A stretch of DNA of 64,000 bases from assembly GCF_019192735.1 (NCBI RefSeq), contig NZ_JAHTKP010000033.1, forward strand, positions 18,527-82,526, written 5' to 3'. The notes below the pieces were generated by a model, which saw nothing but the letters and a program-made list of their open reading frames with translations, was not told where the DNA came from and did no database searches. Origin of the DNA: Kitasatospora aureofaciens. Lineage in GTDB: Bacteria > Actinomycetota > Actinomycetes > Streptomycetales > Streptomycetaceae. Numbering within the stretch: the stretch's first letter is position 1; each line of letters begins with the position of its first letter. A program made the position numbers and the translations under genes. This document shows, piece after piece, positions 41,290 to 48,325 of this stretch.

Positions 41290-42336
41290 ATGACCACCCC
41301 CACGCCCGCCTCCCTCGGCTACCGGATGCCCGCCGAATGGCACCCGCACGACCGCACCTGGATGGCCTTCCCGACCGCCAACCCCACCTTCGACAGCCCC
41401 GAGCACCTGCACGCGGGCCGCGAGGCCTGGGCCGCCGTCGCCAACACCATCGTCCGGTACGAGCCGGTGACGCTCGTCGTCAACACCAGTGAGACCGCGG
41501 AGGCCCGCAAGTACGTCTCGGAGCAGGTCGAGATCGTCGAGCGCCCGCTGGACGACGCCTGGATGCGCGACATCGGCCCGTCCTTCCTGATCGACGGCAA
41601 GGGCTCGCTCGCCGCCGCCGACTGGATCTTCAACGGCTGGGGCGCCCAGTCCTGGGCCCGCTGGGACAAGGACCAGCACGTCGCCGAGCACATCAGCGAA
41701 CTGACGGAGATTCAGCGCTTCGCGTCGCGCCTGATCAACGAGGGCGGCGGCATCCACGTCGACGGCGAGGGCACGGTGCTGGTCACCGAGACCGTCCAGC
41801 TCGGCGAGGGCCGCAACGCCGACTGGACCAAGGAGGAGGTCGAGGCCGAGCTGCACGCCTTCCTCGGCACCACCAAGGCGATCTGGCTGCCGCGCGGACT
41901 CACCCGCGACTACGACGAGTTCGGCACCCGCGGCCACATCGACATCGTCGCCTCCTTCGTGCGCCCCGGCGTCGTGGTCGCCCACGTCCAGCCGGACCCG
42001 GCCCACCCGGACCACGCCGTCTGCCAGGAGCTCGTCGCCCTCCTGCGCGCCGCCACGGACGCCCGGGGCCGGCAGCTGGAGGTCATCGAACTGCCCGCCC
42101 CCACCGTCCTCCTGGACGAGGACGGCGAGCCCGTCGACTACTCCTACATCAACCACTACGTGGCCAACGGCGCCGTCATCCTGTGCGCCTTCGACGACCC
42201 CCGCGACCAGGTGGCCGCCGACATCCTCGGCGAGGCCTACCCGGGCCGCACCGTCGAACTCGTCGACGCCCGCGAGATCTTCGCCAACGGCGGCGGCATC
42301 CACTGCATCACCCAGCAGCAGCCGAAGGCCGTCTGA
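41290..42336 (+). CDS. aguA: Agmatine deiminase
   Basis: A 348-residue guanidino-modifying enzyme of the PPAD (Porphyromonas-type) family: MPAEWHPHDRTWMAFP, DAWMRDIGPSFLI (substrate-binding Asp/Arg), LINEGGGIHVDGEG, GHIDIVASFVRPG (catalytic His) and NGGGIHCITQQQP (catalytic Cys). It turns agmatine to N-carbamoylputrescine and ammonia. Normally AguB amidase then makes putrescine; no AguB is here, while a urease-type enzyme sits directly upstream. ATG 41290 with AAGGA, 32 nt after ureC stop, so cotranscribed. Confidence 0.95.
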   Translation: MTTPTPASLGYRMPAEWHPHDRTWMAFPTANPTFDSPEHLHAGREAWAAVANTIVRYEPVTLVVNTSETAEARKYVSEQVEIVERPLDDAWMRDIGPSFLIDGKGSLAAADWIFNGWGAQSWARWDKDQHVAEHISELTEIQRFASRLINEGGGIHVDGEGTVLVTETVQLGEGRNADWTKEEVEAELHAFLGTTKAIWLPRGLTRDYDEFGTRGHIDIVASFVRPGVVVAHVQPDPAHPDHAVCQELVALLRAATDARGRQLEVIELPAPTVLLDEDGEPVDYSYINHYVANGAVILCAFDDPRDQVAADILGEAYPGRTVELVDAREIFANGGGIHCITQQQPKAV

Positions 42337-42345
42337 CGCCCGCTG

Positions 42346-42374
42346 CCGGAGTGGGGCCTCCCGCCCCGCTCCGG
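42346..42374 (+). terminator. Hairpin between agmatine deiminase and TetR genes
   Basis: CCGGAGTGGGGC and GCCCCGCTCCGG form a 12-bp stem (one T-G pair) with a 5-nt loop, 10 bp after the aguA stop. It may reduce read-through into the regulator gene. Confidence 0.6.
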
Positions 42375-42414
42375 TAGCGTTCGGACCTCCGTTCCACCGA
42401 GGGAGCACTGCAAC

Positions 42415-43017
42415 ATGGCGGACGCCCGCCCGCGCCGACCGGCGCGCCCCCGCGAGGAGGTCTACGCCACCGCCCGCGCCGCCATCGCCGAACACGGGCT
42501 CGCCAAGCTCACCATGGCCGGGCTCGGCAAACAGCTCCAGATGAGTGCCGGGCACCTGCTGTACTACTTCGGCAGCAAGGACCAGCTGCTGCTGGAGACC
42601 CTCCGCTGGAGCGAGGATCAGCTCGGCGCCCGCCGCCGCGAGGCCCTGGCCGACCGCGACCGGGACGTCTGGGACCGGCTCGCCGCCTACGTCCGCCTCT
42701 ACCTCCCGGAGGGGCCCGGCGACCCGCGCTGGATCCTCTGGATCGAGGTGTGGGGCCGCTCCCCCGCCAGCGCCGAACTCCGGCTGGGCCAGCAGGACAT
42801 CGAGGCTCCCTGGCAGGCCGACCTGGTCGCCCTGATCGACGAGGGCACCGCCGCCGGCCACTTCACCCCGGGCCCCGCCGCCGACCGCGCCACCCAGATC
42901 CGCGCCCTCCTCGACGGCCTCGCCGTCCCGATCGCCCTGGGCCTCCCCGACACCCACCTCCCCACCGCCCTCGCCCACGCCACCACGGTCGCCACGATCC
43001 TCCTGCGCACCGCGTGA
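42415..43017 (+). CDS. TetR-family regulator
   Basis: A 200-residue TetR repressor: the helix-turn-helix at about 15-60 (REEVYATARAAIAEHGLAKLTMAGLGKQLQMSAGHLLYYFGSKDQLL) is of BetI type, and the ligand-binding half contains WDRLAAYVRLYLPEG and RATQIRALLDGLAVPIALG. As the last gene of the urease-agmatine operon it probably acts on the operator at 38682-38698 and may sense agmatine or a polyamine (inference). It lies before the second hairpin/palindrome array, whose TAGACCGGTCTA palindromes also have TetR-operator shape. Confidence 0.88.
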   Translation: MADARPRRPARPREEVYATARAAIAEHGLAKLTMAGLGKQLQMSAGHLLYYFGSKDQLLLETLRWSEDQLGARRREALADRDRDVWDRLAAYVRLYLPEGPGDPRWILWIEVWGRSPASAELRLGQQDIEAPWQADLVALIDEGTAAGHFTPGPAADRATQIRALLDGLAVPIALGLPDTHLPTALAHATTVATILLRTA

Positions 43018-43035
43018 CGGCCGGCGGGTCGGCGC

Positions 43036-43464
43036 CTGCCCTGGGCAGAATATGTAGGCCGGTCTAGTGATTAGGCGCCAGCTGGTGCGCTCGAGAAGTC
43101 GACTCGGCCGACTTCTCGCGTGCATGCGCTGCAGTCGGGGCGAAGAATATGTCGACCGGTCTACAGATTTGGTGCGGCCTCACCGCGCTCCACTGCAGCC
43201 GCGCGAAAAGTCGACCCCTCCAACTTCTCGTGCGCTGCGACACCGTCGGGCAGAATATGCCGACCGGTCTACAGATTCTGCCTGGCGAACGGGGCGGCAA
43301 GTCGTGCCTGCTCGCAGGAAGTCGGACTCGCCGACTTCCTGCGAGCAGAATCTATAGACCGGTCTAGAGATTCCCTCCGAAGCGGCCCGGCGCGGCGCGG
43401 CAAGCCGGGGTTGGGCCACCCTCTGCACGAGAAGTCGGACGGGCCGACTTCTCGTGCAGAGGGT
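43036..43464. repeat. Hairpin/palindrome array, copy 2 (four units)
   Basis: Fills the 451-bp space 43018-43468. Palindromes (P): 43048-43072, 43145-43169, 43253-43278, 43348-43373, all around GACCGGTC (first: GGCCGGTC) with GAATATG or GAATCTATA to the left and ACAGATT-like ends. Hairpins (H): 43092-43118 (CGAGAAGTCG), 43204-43230 (degenerate), 43308-43348 (18-bp stem, 5-nt loop), 43418-43464 (21-bp perfect stem, 5-nt loop). P spacings 97, 108, 95 bp; H spacings 112, 104, 110 bp. The third P has extra outer arms GGCAGAAT/ATTCTGCC. The last hairpin lies 5 bp from the stop of the next (leftward) gene and can serve as its terminator. Confidence 0.9.
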
Positions 43465-43468
43465 CGCG

Positions 43469-45304
43469 TTACTCCGTCCAGATCGCGGCAGCCGTTCGGT
43501 CGTCGGCGTAGCCCTTGGCGCGAACCTGGACCTGGCGGAGGAAGTCGACCGCGCCCGGCGGGTGCGGGTGGGCCCAGTGGGCGGAGAGGAAGTGGGCGAC
43601 GGCCGGCTCGTCGGCGATCGGGTCGGCCAGGCCCGGGGTGCAGAGCAGCAGGATGTCGCCCGGGGTGGCCGGGACGAGACGGAAGCGGAACGGTCGCGGG
43701 TCCGGCACCGGGGCGTCGGGCACTGGTGGCTGACCGTCCGGATGGTGCAGCAGCCGGGCCGCGTAGGCGTCGATCCAGTGGCCCGAGCGCAGCAGGTACA
43801 GCCCACCCGGGCCGACGCCGAACGCTGCCCGGTAGCCGGCCGCCGGGTCGAGCGACACCATCAGGCAGTGCAGCGAGGCCGGGGACGGCGTCTCGTCCCC
43901 GTCGCCCCGGGGCGCCAGCGCCCGCAGCGGGCCCGCCGCGCCGGTGGCCAGCCGCTGGAGGCCGTAGCGGAGCCGGTCGCGGGCACCGTCCCGTAGGTCG
44001 GCGGCGAGGCCGGCCCGGCTGCGGCCGATGGTGGCCGCGAGTTGGCGGCAGGCCTCACCCGCCGCGACGCTGACCGCCTCCGGGCGGACCGCCTCGTCGG
44101 CCGCGGTGCCCGTGCGGTCGAAGCCGCCGAGCACGGCGAGCAGCAGCCCGTCGGGCCCGTCGCCGAACCTGGTCACCAGCAGCGCATCCCGGCGCGGCTC
44201 ACCCCGGTAGCGGGCGGAGTCGCCGCGGACGGAGACGGCGCGCAGTATGGCCGAGCCGTACTGGGCGCCTTCCAGCACGGTGTCCGGCACCACAGTGCCG
44301 AGCGAACCCGGGTCCGCCTCCGGTACGGCCGTCGGCTCCGGCCCGTACGTCGGCGGCCGCTCCCCCACGTGCGGCACGGCCGCCCCGCCGTCGGCCAACG
44401 GCGAGCGGATGGCCGGACGGGGTGAAGGGGCGGGCTCGGGCGTGTGGTCCGGTTCCGGCTCGGGGCGGGAGTGTGAGGAGTGGACGTCCGCAGGCTCAGG
44501 CCGGGGATCCGGATCCTGCTCGGGCGCACGCCCACTGGCTGACTCGGAGGGGAGGACGGCCGACGGCTCCGACTCCGCCCCAGGCAGAGGCTGGGAGTCC
44601 TCCACGGCCGCCGAGTTGAGGGACGGTCCGGCCAAGGGCTCCGGCTCCGGCTGGCGTCGGGGGTCCTGCGCGGACGGGACATCGCGCGTGGGCTCTGGCA
44701 CCGGGGCAGCATCAGGGGCGTGTTCGGGCTGCGGGTCGGGGGCGGGCTCGGTGGCGGGTTGAGGGTGTGAGTCCTCGACAGCCGCCGGCCGGGGCTCGGG
44801 GACGAGGGCTTCGGCAGGTGCCGGCTGCGGGTCGGACACAGCCGCTTCGGTGTCGGCGGGTTCGGCGGTCTCCGTGGGCCGAAGGTGGGGGTCCTCGGCA
44901 GCTGCGGGCTCGGCGGGTGCGGGCTCGGGTGCCGGCTTGTCGAGGGTGACGGGAGCCGGCGGGAAGAAGGGCGCCGGGAACTTGTGGGTCTCCGTCGAGG
45001 TGCGTTGGGGACTGATCACGCCGAGGGCCGTGTCGAACCAGTCGTCGATGCTGTCCCGTTCCGCCACCGGCTCGACAGCCGCAGGCTCAACCGCAGCGGC
45101 AACCGCCGCCGCCTCCTCCGCCTGTTCGCCGGTGCGCTGCGGGGCGATGAGGCCGGCCGCCGTGTCGAACCACTCGTCGACGGTGCCCCCTCCCGGGTCG
45201 GCGTCGGGGGTGTCGGGGAGGGTGCCCGCCGGGCCGTCGTAGACGGTGTCCCACCAGGTGTCGTCGGTCCGGTGGGGCTGTGCGGGTGCACCCTGTTTGT
45301 TCAT
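43469..45304 (-). CDS. PP2C-like phosphatase-domain protein with acidic repeat linker
   Basis: A 611-residue protein. The N terminus has two copies of a short motif, VDEWFDTAAGLIAPQRT (about 41-57) and IDDWFDTALGVISPQRT (about 84-100), which could be docking motifs. Residues about 110-330 form a Pro/Glu/Ala linker (EPAPDPQPE-type repeats). The C-terminal 270 residues follow a PP2C pattern (ALLVTRFGDGPDGLLLAVLGGFDRTGTAAD, CLMVSLDPAAGYRAAFGVGPGGLYLLR, GDILLLCTPGLADPI), but the usual DG-G metal motifs are degenerate, so activity is uncertain. Start ATG 45304 with AGGAG upstream. Codon use is normal. Confidence 0.7.
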   Translation of the reverse strand: MNKQGAPAQPHRTDDTWWDTVYDGPAGTLPDTPDADPGGGTVDEWFDTAAGLIAPQRTGEQAEEAAAVAAAVEPAAVEPVAERDSIDDWFDTALGVISPQRTSTETHKFPAPFFPPAPVTLDKPAPEPAPAEPAAAEDPHLRPTETAEPADTEAAVSDPQPAPAEALVPEPRPAAVEDSHPQPATEPAPDPQPEHAPDAAPVPEPTRDVPSAQDPRRQPEPEPLAGPSLNSAAVEDSQPLPGAESEPSAVLPSESASGRAPEQDPDPRPEPADVHSSHSRPEPEPDHTPEPAPSPRPAIRSPLADGGAAVPHVGERPPTYGPEPTAVPEADPGSLGTVVPDTVLEGAQYGSAILRAVSVRGDSARYRGEPRRDALLVTRFGDGPDGLLLAVLGGFDRTGTAADEAVRPEAVSVAAGEACRQLAATIGRSRAGLAADLRDGARDRLRYGLQRLATGAAGPLRALAPRGDGDETPSPASLHCLMVSLDPAAGYRAAFGVGPGGLYLLRSGHWIDAYAARLLHHPDGQPPVPDAPVPDPRPFRFRLVPATPGDILLLCTPGLADPIADEPAVAHFLSAHWAHPHPPGAVDFLRQVQVRAKGYADDRTAAAIWTE

Positions 45305-45587
45305 CTGGCGGCTCCTGGTCGGTCCGTGATCGCGCCGCCCCCGGCGGGGCCGGACTCGACGTCATTGTCTCCAAGTGCAACGACGCTGTCCGGGTTTCGG
45401 CGACAACCGGACACCGACCCGGATGATCCCGGCCACCGGGTTCACCGCCGTGTTCGCTCCCGTTCCGTCCGTGCTTGCCGGAAGTGCCCGGAGCAGGGCG
45501 TTTCCGCCGTGTTCCGTTCCGTGGGCGCCCGAAAATGGGGGCCGAGGAGGGGCATCGCTTCACTCGTACGGCTGATTAAATGTGCGC

Positions 45588-46097
45588 ATGACCGCGTCGG
45601 CCCCCAGCTTGCCCCGACCGGGGAGGGCCGCACCGGCGGGCCGCCCGGCGGGTGTGCTGTGGCTCCTGCTGGTTGCGCTACTGACGGCGCTGCCGTGCGC
45701 GGGCCAGGCCAAGGCCGTCGATCGGGATTCCCGGACGGCGTCCACCGCGGCGACCGGGACCACGACCGCGGCGACAACCGCCACCACGGCCACGACCACG
45801 AAGAGCCACACCGGCCCGGCCGCCAAGGCGGCCGACCACCGTCTGCACGCCGAGGGCCGGCGGCACTGGACCTGGTGCTCGGCCGACGGCCGCCCGCCGC
45901 ACCGCGACAACGACTGCTCCAGCCACCCGTACTGCGCCCAGGACGCCCAGCTGCCGAATCCGCCGCCGTGCCCGCAGCCGGCGGTGTCACCGCTCGCGGA
46001 GGCGCCGGAGGCGCTGCCCCGGGTGGTGCCCGCAGGACTGTTGGTCGGCCCGCATCCGGCACCCGATCTGCACGAGCTCCAAGTACACCGGTCCTGA
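45588..46097 (+). CDS. Hypothetical secreted or anchored small protein
   Basis: A 169-residue protein: a hydrophobic segment (GVLWLLLVALLTALPCAGQA, about 23-43) which may be a signal peptide, a Thr/Ala-rich stretch, then a region with His, Trp and paired Cys (WTWCSADGRPPHRDNDCSSHPYCAQD) and a proline-rich end. I do not recognise it. TTAAAT (45576-45581) lies 6 nt before the ATG at 45588, so a leaderless transcript is likely. Next to DUF3105 and DUF305 genes, sometimes linked to copper; the His/Cys region would fit metal binding, but this is speculation. Confidence 0.55.
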   Translation: MTASAPSLPRPGRAAPAGRPAGVLWLLLVALLTALPCAGQAKAVDRDSRTASTAATGTTTAATTATTATTTKSHTGPAAKAADHRLHAEGRRHWTWCSADGRPPHRDNDCSSHPYCAQDAQLPNPPPCPQPAVSPLAEAPEALPRVVPAGLLVGPHPAPDLHELQVHRS

Positions 46098-46233
46098 GCG
46101 GAACCCACCGTCCGGCACCCCCACGCCACCCGGCCAGGCCCGGCGTCCGGGGGCCGGCGGATCCGCCCTCCGCCCTCTTCAGCTGACCGCCGCGCCACCA
46201 GCAAGGCGCGACGGGGACAAGGACACAACCATC

Positions 46234-46896
46234 ATGGGTTCCGCCTCGAAGCAGTCCAACAAGTCGAACAAGCAGCCCGTCTCGGACCGCCGCGCCCGGA
46301 TAGCCGAGCTGCGCGCCGCCGAGGAGCGCCGCGACCGCCGGAACAAGATCATCGCCTCGGTCGCGGCCGGCGTGCTGGTGATCGGCGCGATCGCCACCGG
46401 CACCTGGGTGGTGATGGACCAGAACCAGAAGAAGAAGGACAAGGAAGCCGCCGCCAACGCGGACATTCCGGGCGTGCAGACCTTCGGCGACCTGAGCCGC
46501 AACCACGTCAAGGAGAAGGTCAACTACCCGATGACCCCGCCGGTCGGCGGCGACCACAACGCGATCTGGCTGGACTGCATGGGCCACGTCTACGACCAGC
46601 CGGTCGAGAACGAGCGCGCCGTCCACTCGATGGAGCACGGCGCGGTCTGGGTGACGTACAACGGCAAGGCCACGCCGGAGGACATCAAGACCCTGTCCGA
46701 CAAGGTCAAGGCCACCCCGTACTCGCTGATGAGCCCGTACCCGGACGAGAAGGGCACCATCACCCTGAACGCCTGGAGCACCCAGCTGATCGTGGACAGC
46801 GCCGGCGACCCCCGGGTGAACCAGTTCTTCACCAAGTACGTCCAGGGCAAGCAGACCCAGGAGCCCGGCGCCTCCTGCACCATGGGGCAGATGTGA
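46234..46896 (+). CDS. DUF3105 membrane-anchored protein
   Basis: A 220-residue protein with a basic cytoplasmic N terminus (to 37), one membrane span (IIASVAAGVLVIGAIATGTWVV) and an external DUF3105 domain: PPVGGDHNAIWLDCMGHVYDQPVENERAVHSMEHGAVWVTY contains several conserved His and a Cys, suggestive of metal binding. The C terminus has a second Cys. Function is not established. Overlaps the DUF305 gene by GTGA, so translation is coupled. SD AAGGA upstream of ATG 46234. Confidence 0.9.
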   Translation: MGSASKQSNKSNKQPVSDRRARIAELRAAEERRDRRNKIIASVAAGVLVIGAIATGTWVVMDQNQKKKDKEAAANADIPGVQTFGDLSRNHVKEKVNYPMTPPVGGDHNAIWLDCMGHVYDQPVENERAVHSMEHGAVWVTYNGKATPEDIKTLSDKVKATPYSLMSPYPDEKGTITLNAWSTQLIVDSAGDPRVNQFFTKYVQGKQTQEPGASCTMGQM

Positions 46897-47633
46897 CCGC
46901 CGACGCGGCCAGCCCGGACCCGGTCGACGCGGACGCAGTCGACGAAGACGCGGCCACGCCCGAGGAGCCGGAGGAGAGCCCCCGCCCGACCCGCCGCCGG
47001 GTGTGGTGGCCGGCGGCGCTGGCCGCCGCGGTCGCGCTGGCGCTCGGGGTGCCGGCCCTGGTGGCGAGCGGGACGTCGGCCTCCGGGTCGTCCTCGCTGA
47101 CCGTCCCGGCGGACGACTCGCCCGAGGCCGGGTTCGCCCGCGACATGGCGACCCACCACCAGCAGGCGGTGGACCTGTCGTTCATCGTCCGGGACCGGAC
47201 GAGCGACGAGCCGACCCGCACCCTCGCCTTCGACATCATCAACACGCAGGCCAACCAGCGCGGCATGATGATGGGCTGGCTCGACCAGTGGGGGCTGTCC
47301 CAGCACTCGCCGGCCAAGCCGATGGCGTGGATGAAGATGGACCACGACTACCAGGCCCACGACGGCTCGCTGATGCCCGGCATGGCCACCAACGCCCAGC
47401 TGGCGAAGCTCCGTTCGCTCAGCGGCCGGGACGCCGAGGTGTACTACCTGCAGCTGATGATCGAGCACCACAAGGGCGGCGTCGAGATGGCCCAGGGCTA
47501 CGTGGACCTGGCGAAGAACGACATCGAGAAGCGGCTCGCCCAGTCGATGGTGGTCGCCCAGACCTCCGAGCTGGAGCTGATGACCGACATGCTGAAGGAG
47601 CGCGGCGCCACCCCCGGCGTGCCCGCCTCCTGA
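46893..47633 (+). CDS. DUF305 protein (putative metal-related, secreted)
   Basis: A 246-residue protein, GTG start overlapping the upstream stop. After an acidic N-terminal tail there is a membrane segment (VWWPAALAAAVALALGVPALVA, about 37-58) and an external DUF305 domain: DMATHHQQAVDLS, then AFDIINTQANQRGMMMGWLDQWG, LQLMIEHHKGGVEMAQGYVDLA. The paired HH motifs on helices resemble a ferritin-like or copper-binding bundle; in Streptomyces and mycobacteria members occur with copper genes. Coupled to DUF3105. The role is inferred. Confidence 0.9.
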   Translation: MTADAASPDPVDADAVDEDAATPEEPEESPRPTRRRVWWPAALAAAVALALGVPALVASGTSASGSSSLTVPADDSPEAGFARDMATHHQQAVDLSFIVRDRTSDEPTRTLAFDIINTQANQRGMMMGWLDQWGLSQHSPAKPMAWMKMDHDYQAHDGSLMPGMATNAQLAKLRSLSGRDAEVYYLQLMIEHHKGGVEMAQGYVDLAKNDIEKRLAQSMVVAQTSELELMTDMLKERGATPGVPAS

Positions 47634-47655
47634 CCCGCACACACACCCGCACGGC

Positions 47656-47731
47656 CGTCCGCCTTTCCCTCCGCCCGTCCGCCTTTCCCCTCCCCGTCCG
47701 CCTTCCCCCTCCCGTCCGCCTTCCCCCTTCC
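47656..47731 (+). repeat. Tandem 18-20-bp pyrimidine repeat before pth
   Basis: CGTCCGCCTTTCCC-type units start at 47656, 47676, 47695 and 47713. They fill the space between the DUF305 gene and the ribosome site of pth, with almost no purine except G on the plus strand. Likely slippage-prone; they would form a long polypyrimidine leader. Confidence 0.75.
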
Positions 47732-47743
47732 TCAGGAGACCTG

Positions 47744-48325
47744 ATGACATCCGACGCCCCCTGGCTGATCGCCGGCCTGGGCAACCCCGGCCCGTGGTTC
47801 CGGCTGACCCGGCACAACGCGGGCTTCCTGGCCGTGGAGCGGCTGGCGGAGCGGCACGGCGCACGGTTCCGGCGGCGCGGGATCGGCAGCCTGGTGGCCG
47901 AGATCGAGGTCGACGGCCGTCGGGTGCTGCTCGCCAAGCCGCAGTGGTTCATCAACCTGTCCGGCCGCCCGGTGGCCGGGCTGATGCGGCGCTACGGGGT
48001 GCCGGTCGAGCAGTTGGTGGTGGTGCAGGACGACCTGGACTTCGCGTTCGGCTCCTGCAAGCTCAAGCGCGGCGGCGGCCCGGGCGGGCACAACGGGGTG
48101 CGCTCGGTGGGTGACGTGCTCGGCACCCGCGACTTCGTCCGGCTCCGATTCGGGCTCGGGCGCCCGCCGAAGGGGCAGAGCGTCGGCGACTTCGTCCTGA
48201 AGAAGTTCTCGGAGGACGAACTGGTCGCGCTGCCCGCCGTGTTGGACCGCTGCGCGGACGCGACGGAGACGCTGGTGCTGCGCGGCCTCAACCGGGCCCA
48301 GGACGCGCTGAACGCCGCACGCTAG
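47744..48325 (+). CDS. pth: Peptidyl-tRNA hydrolase
   Basis: A 193-residue enzyme that recycles peptidyl-tRNA by cutting the ester. Conserved sites: GLGNPGPWFRLTRHNAGF (Asn and catalytic His), PQWFINLSGRPV, VVQDDLDFAFGSCKLKRGGGPGGHNGVRSV and FVRLRFGLGRP. The PQWFINLSG segment replaces the usual P-TFMN-SG, a small deviation, so it may be a second paralogue. ATG 47744 with CAGGAG 5 nt upstream. It overlaps the convergent MFS gene by 4 bp. Confidence 0.93.
   Translation: MTSDAPWLIAGLGNPGPWFRLTRHNAGFLAVERLAERHGARFRRRGIGSLVAEIEVDGRRVLLAKPQWFINLSGRPVAGLMRRYGVPVEQLVVVQDDLDFAFGSCKLKRGGGPGGHNGVRSVGDVLGTRDFVRLRFGLGRPPKGQSVGDFVLKKFSEDELVALPAVLDRCADATETLVLRGLNRAQDALNAAR

Noticed and set aside
43036..43464. 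CRISPR array
   Set aside because: Units alternate between two different palindromic blocks, intervals vary, flanks are not unique spacers of constant length, and there are no cas genes.
43036..43464. Integron attC-like sites
   Set aside because: The hairpins are perfect palindromes without the conserved GTTRRRY core or bulged bases, and no integrase or cassettes are present.
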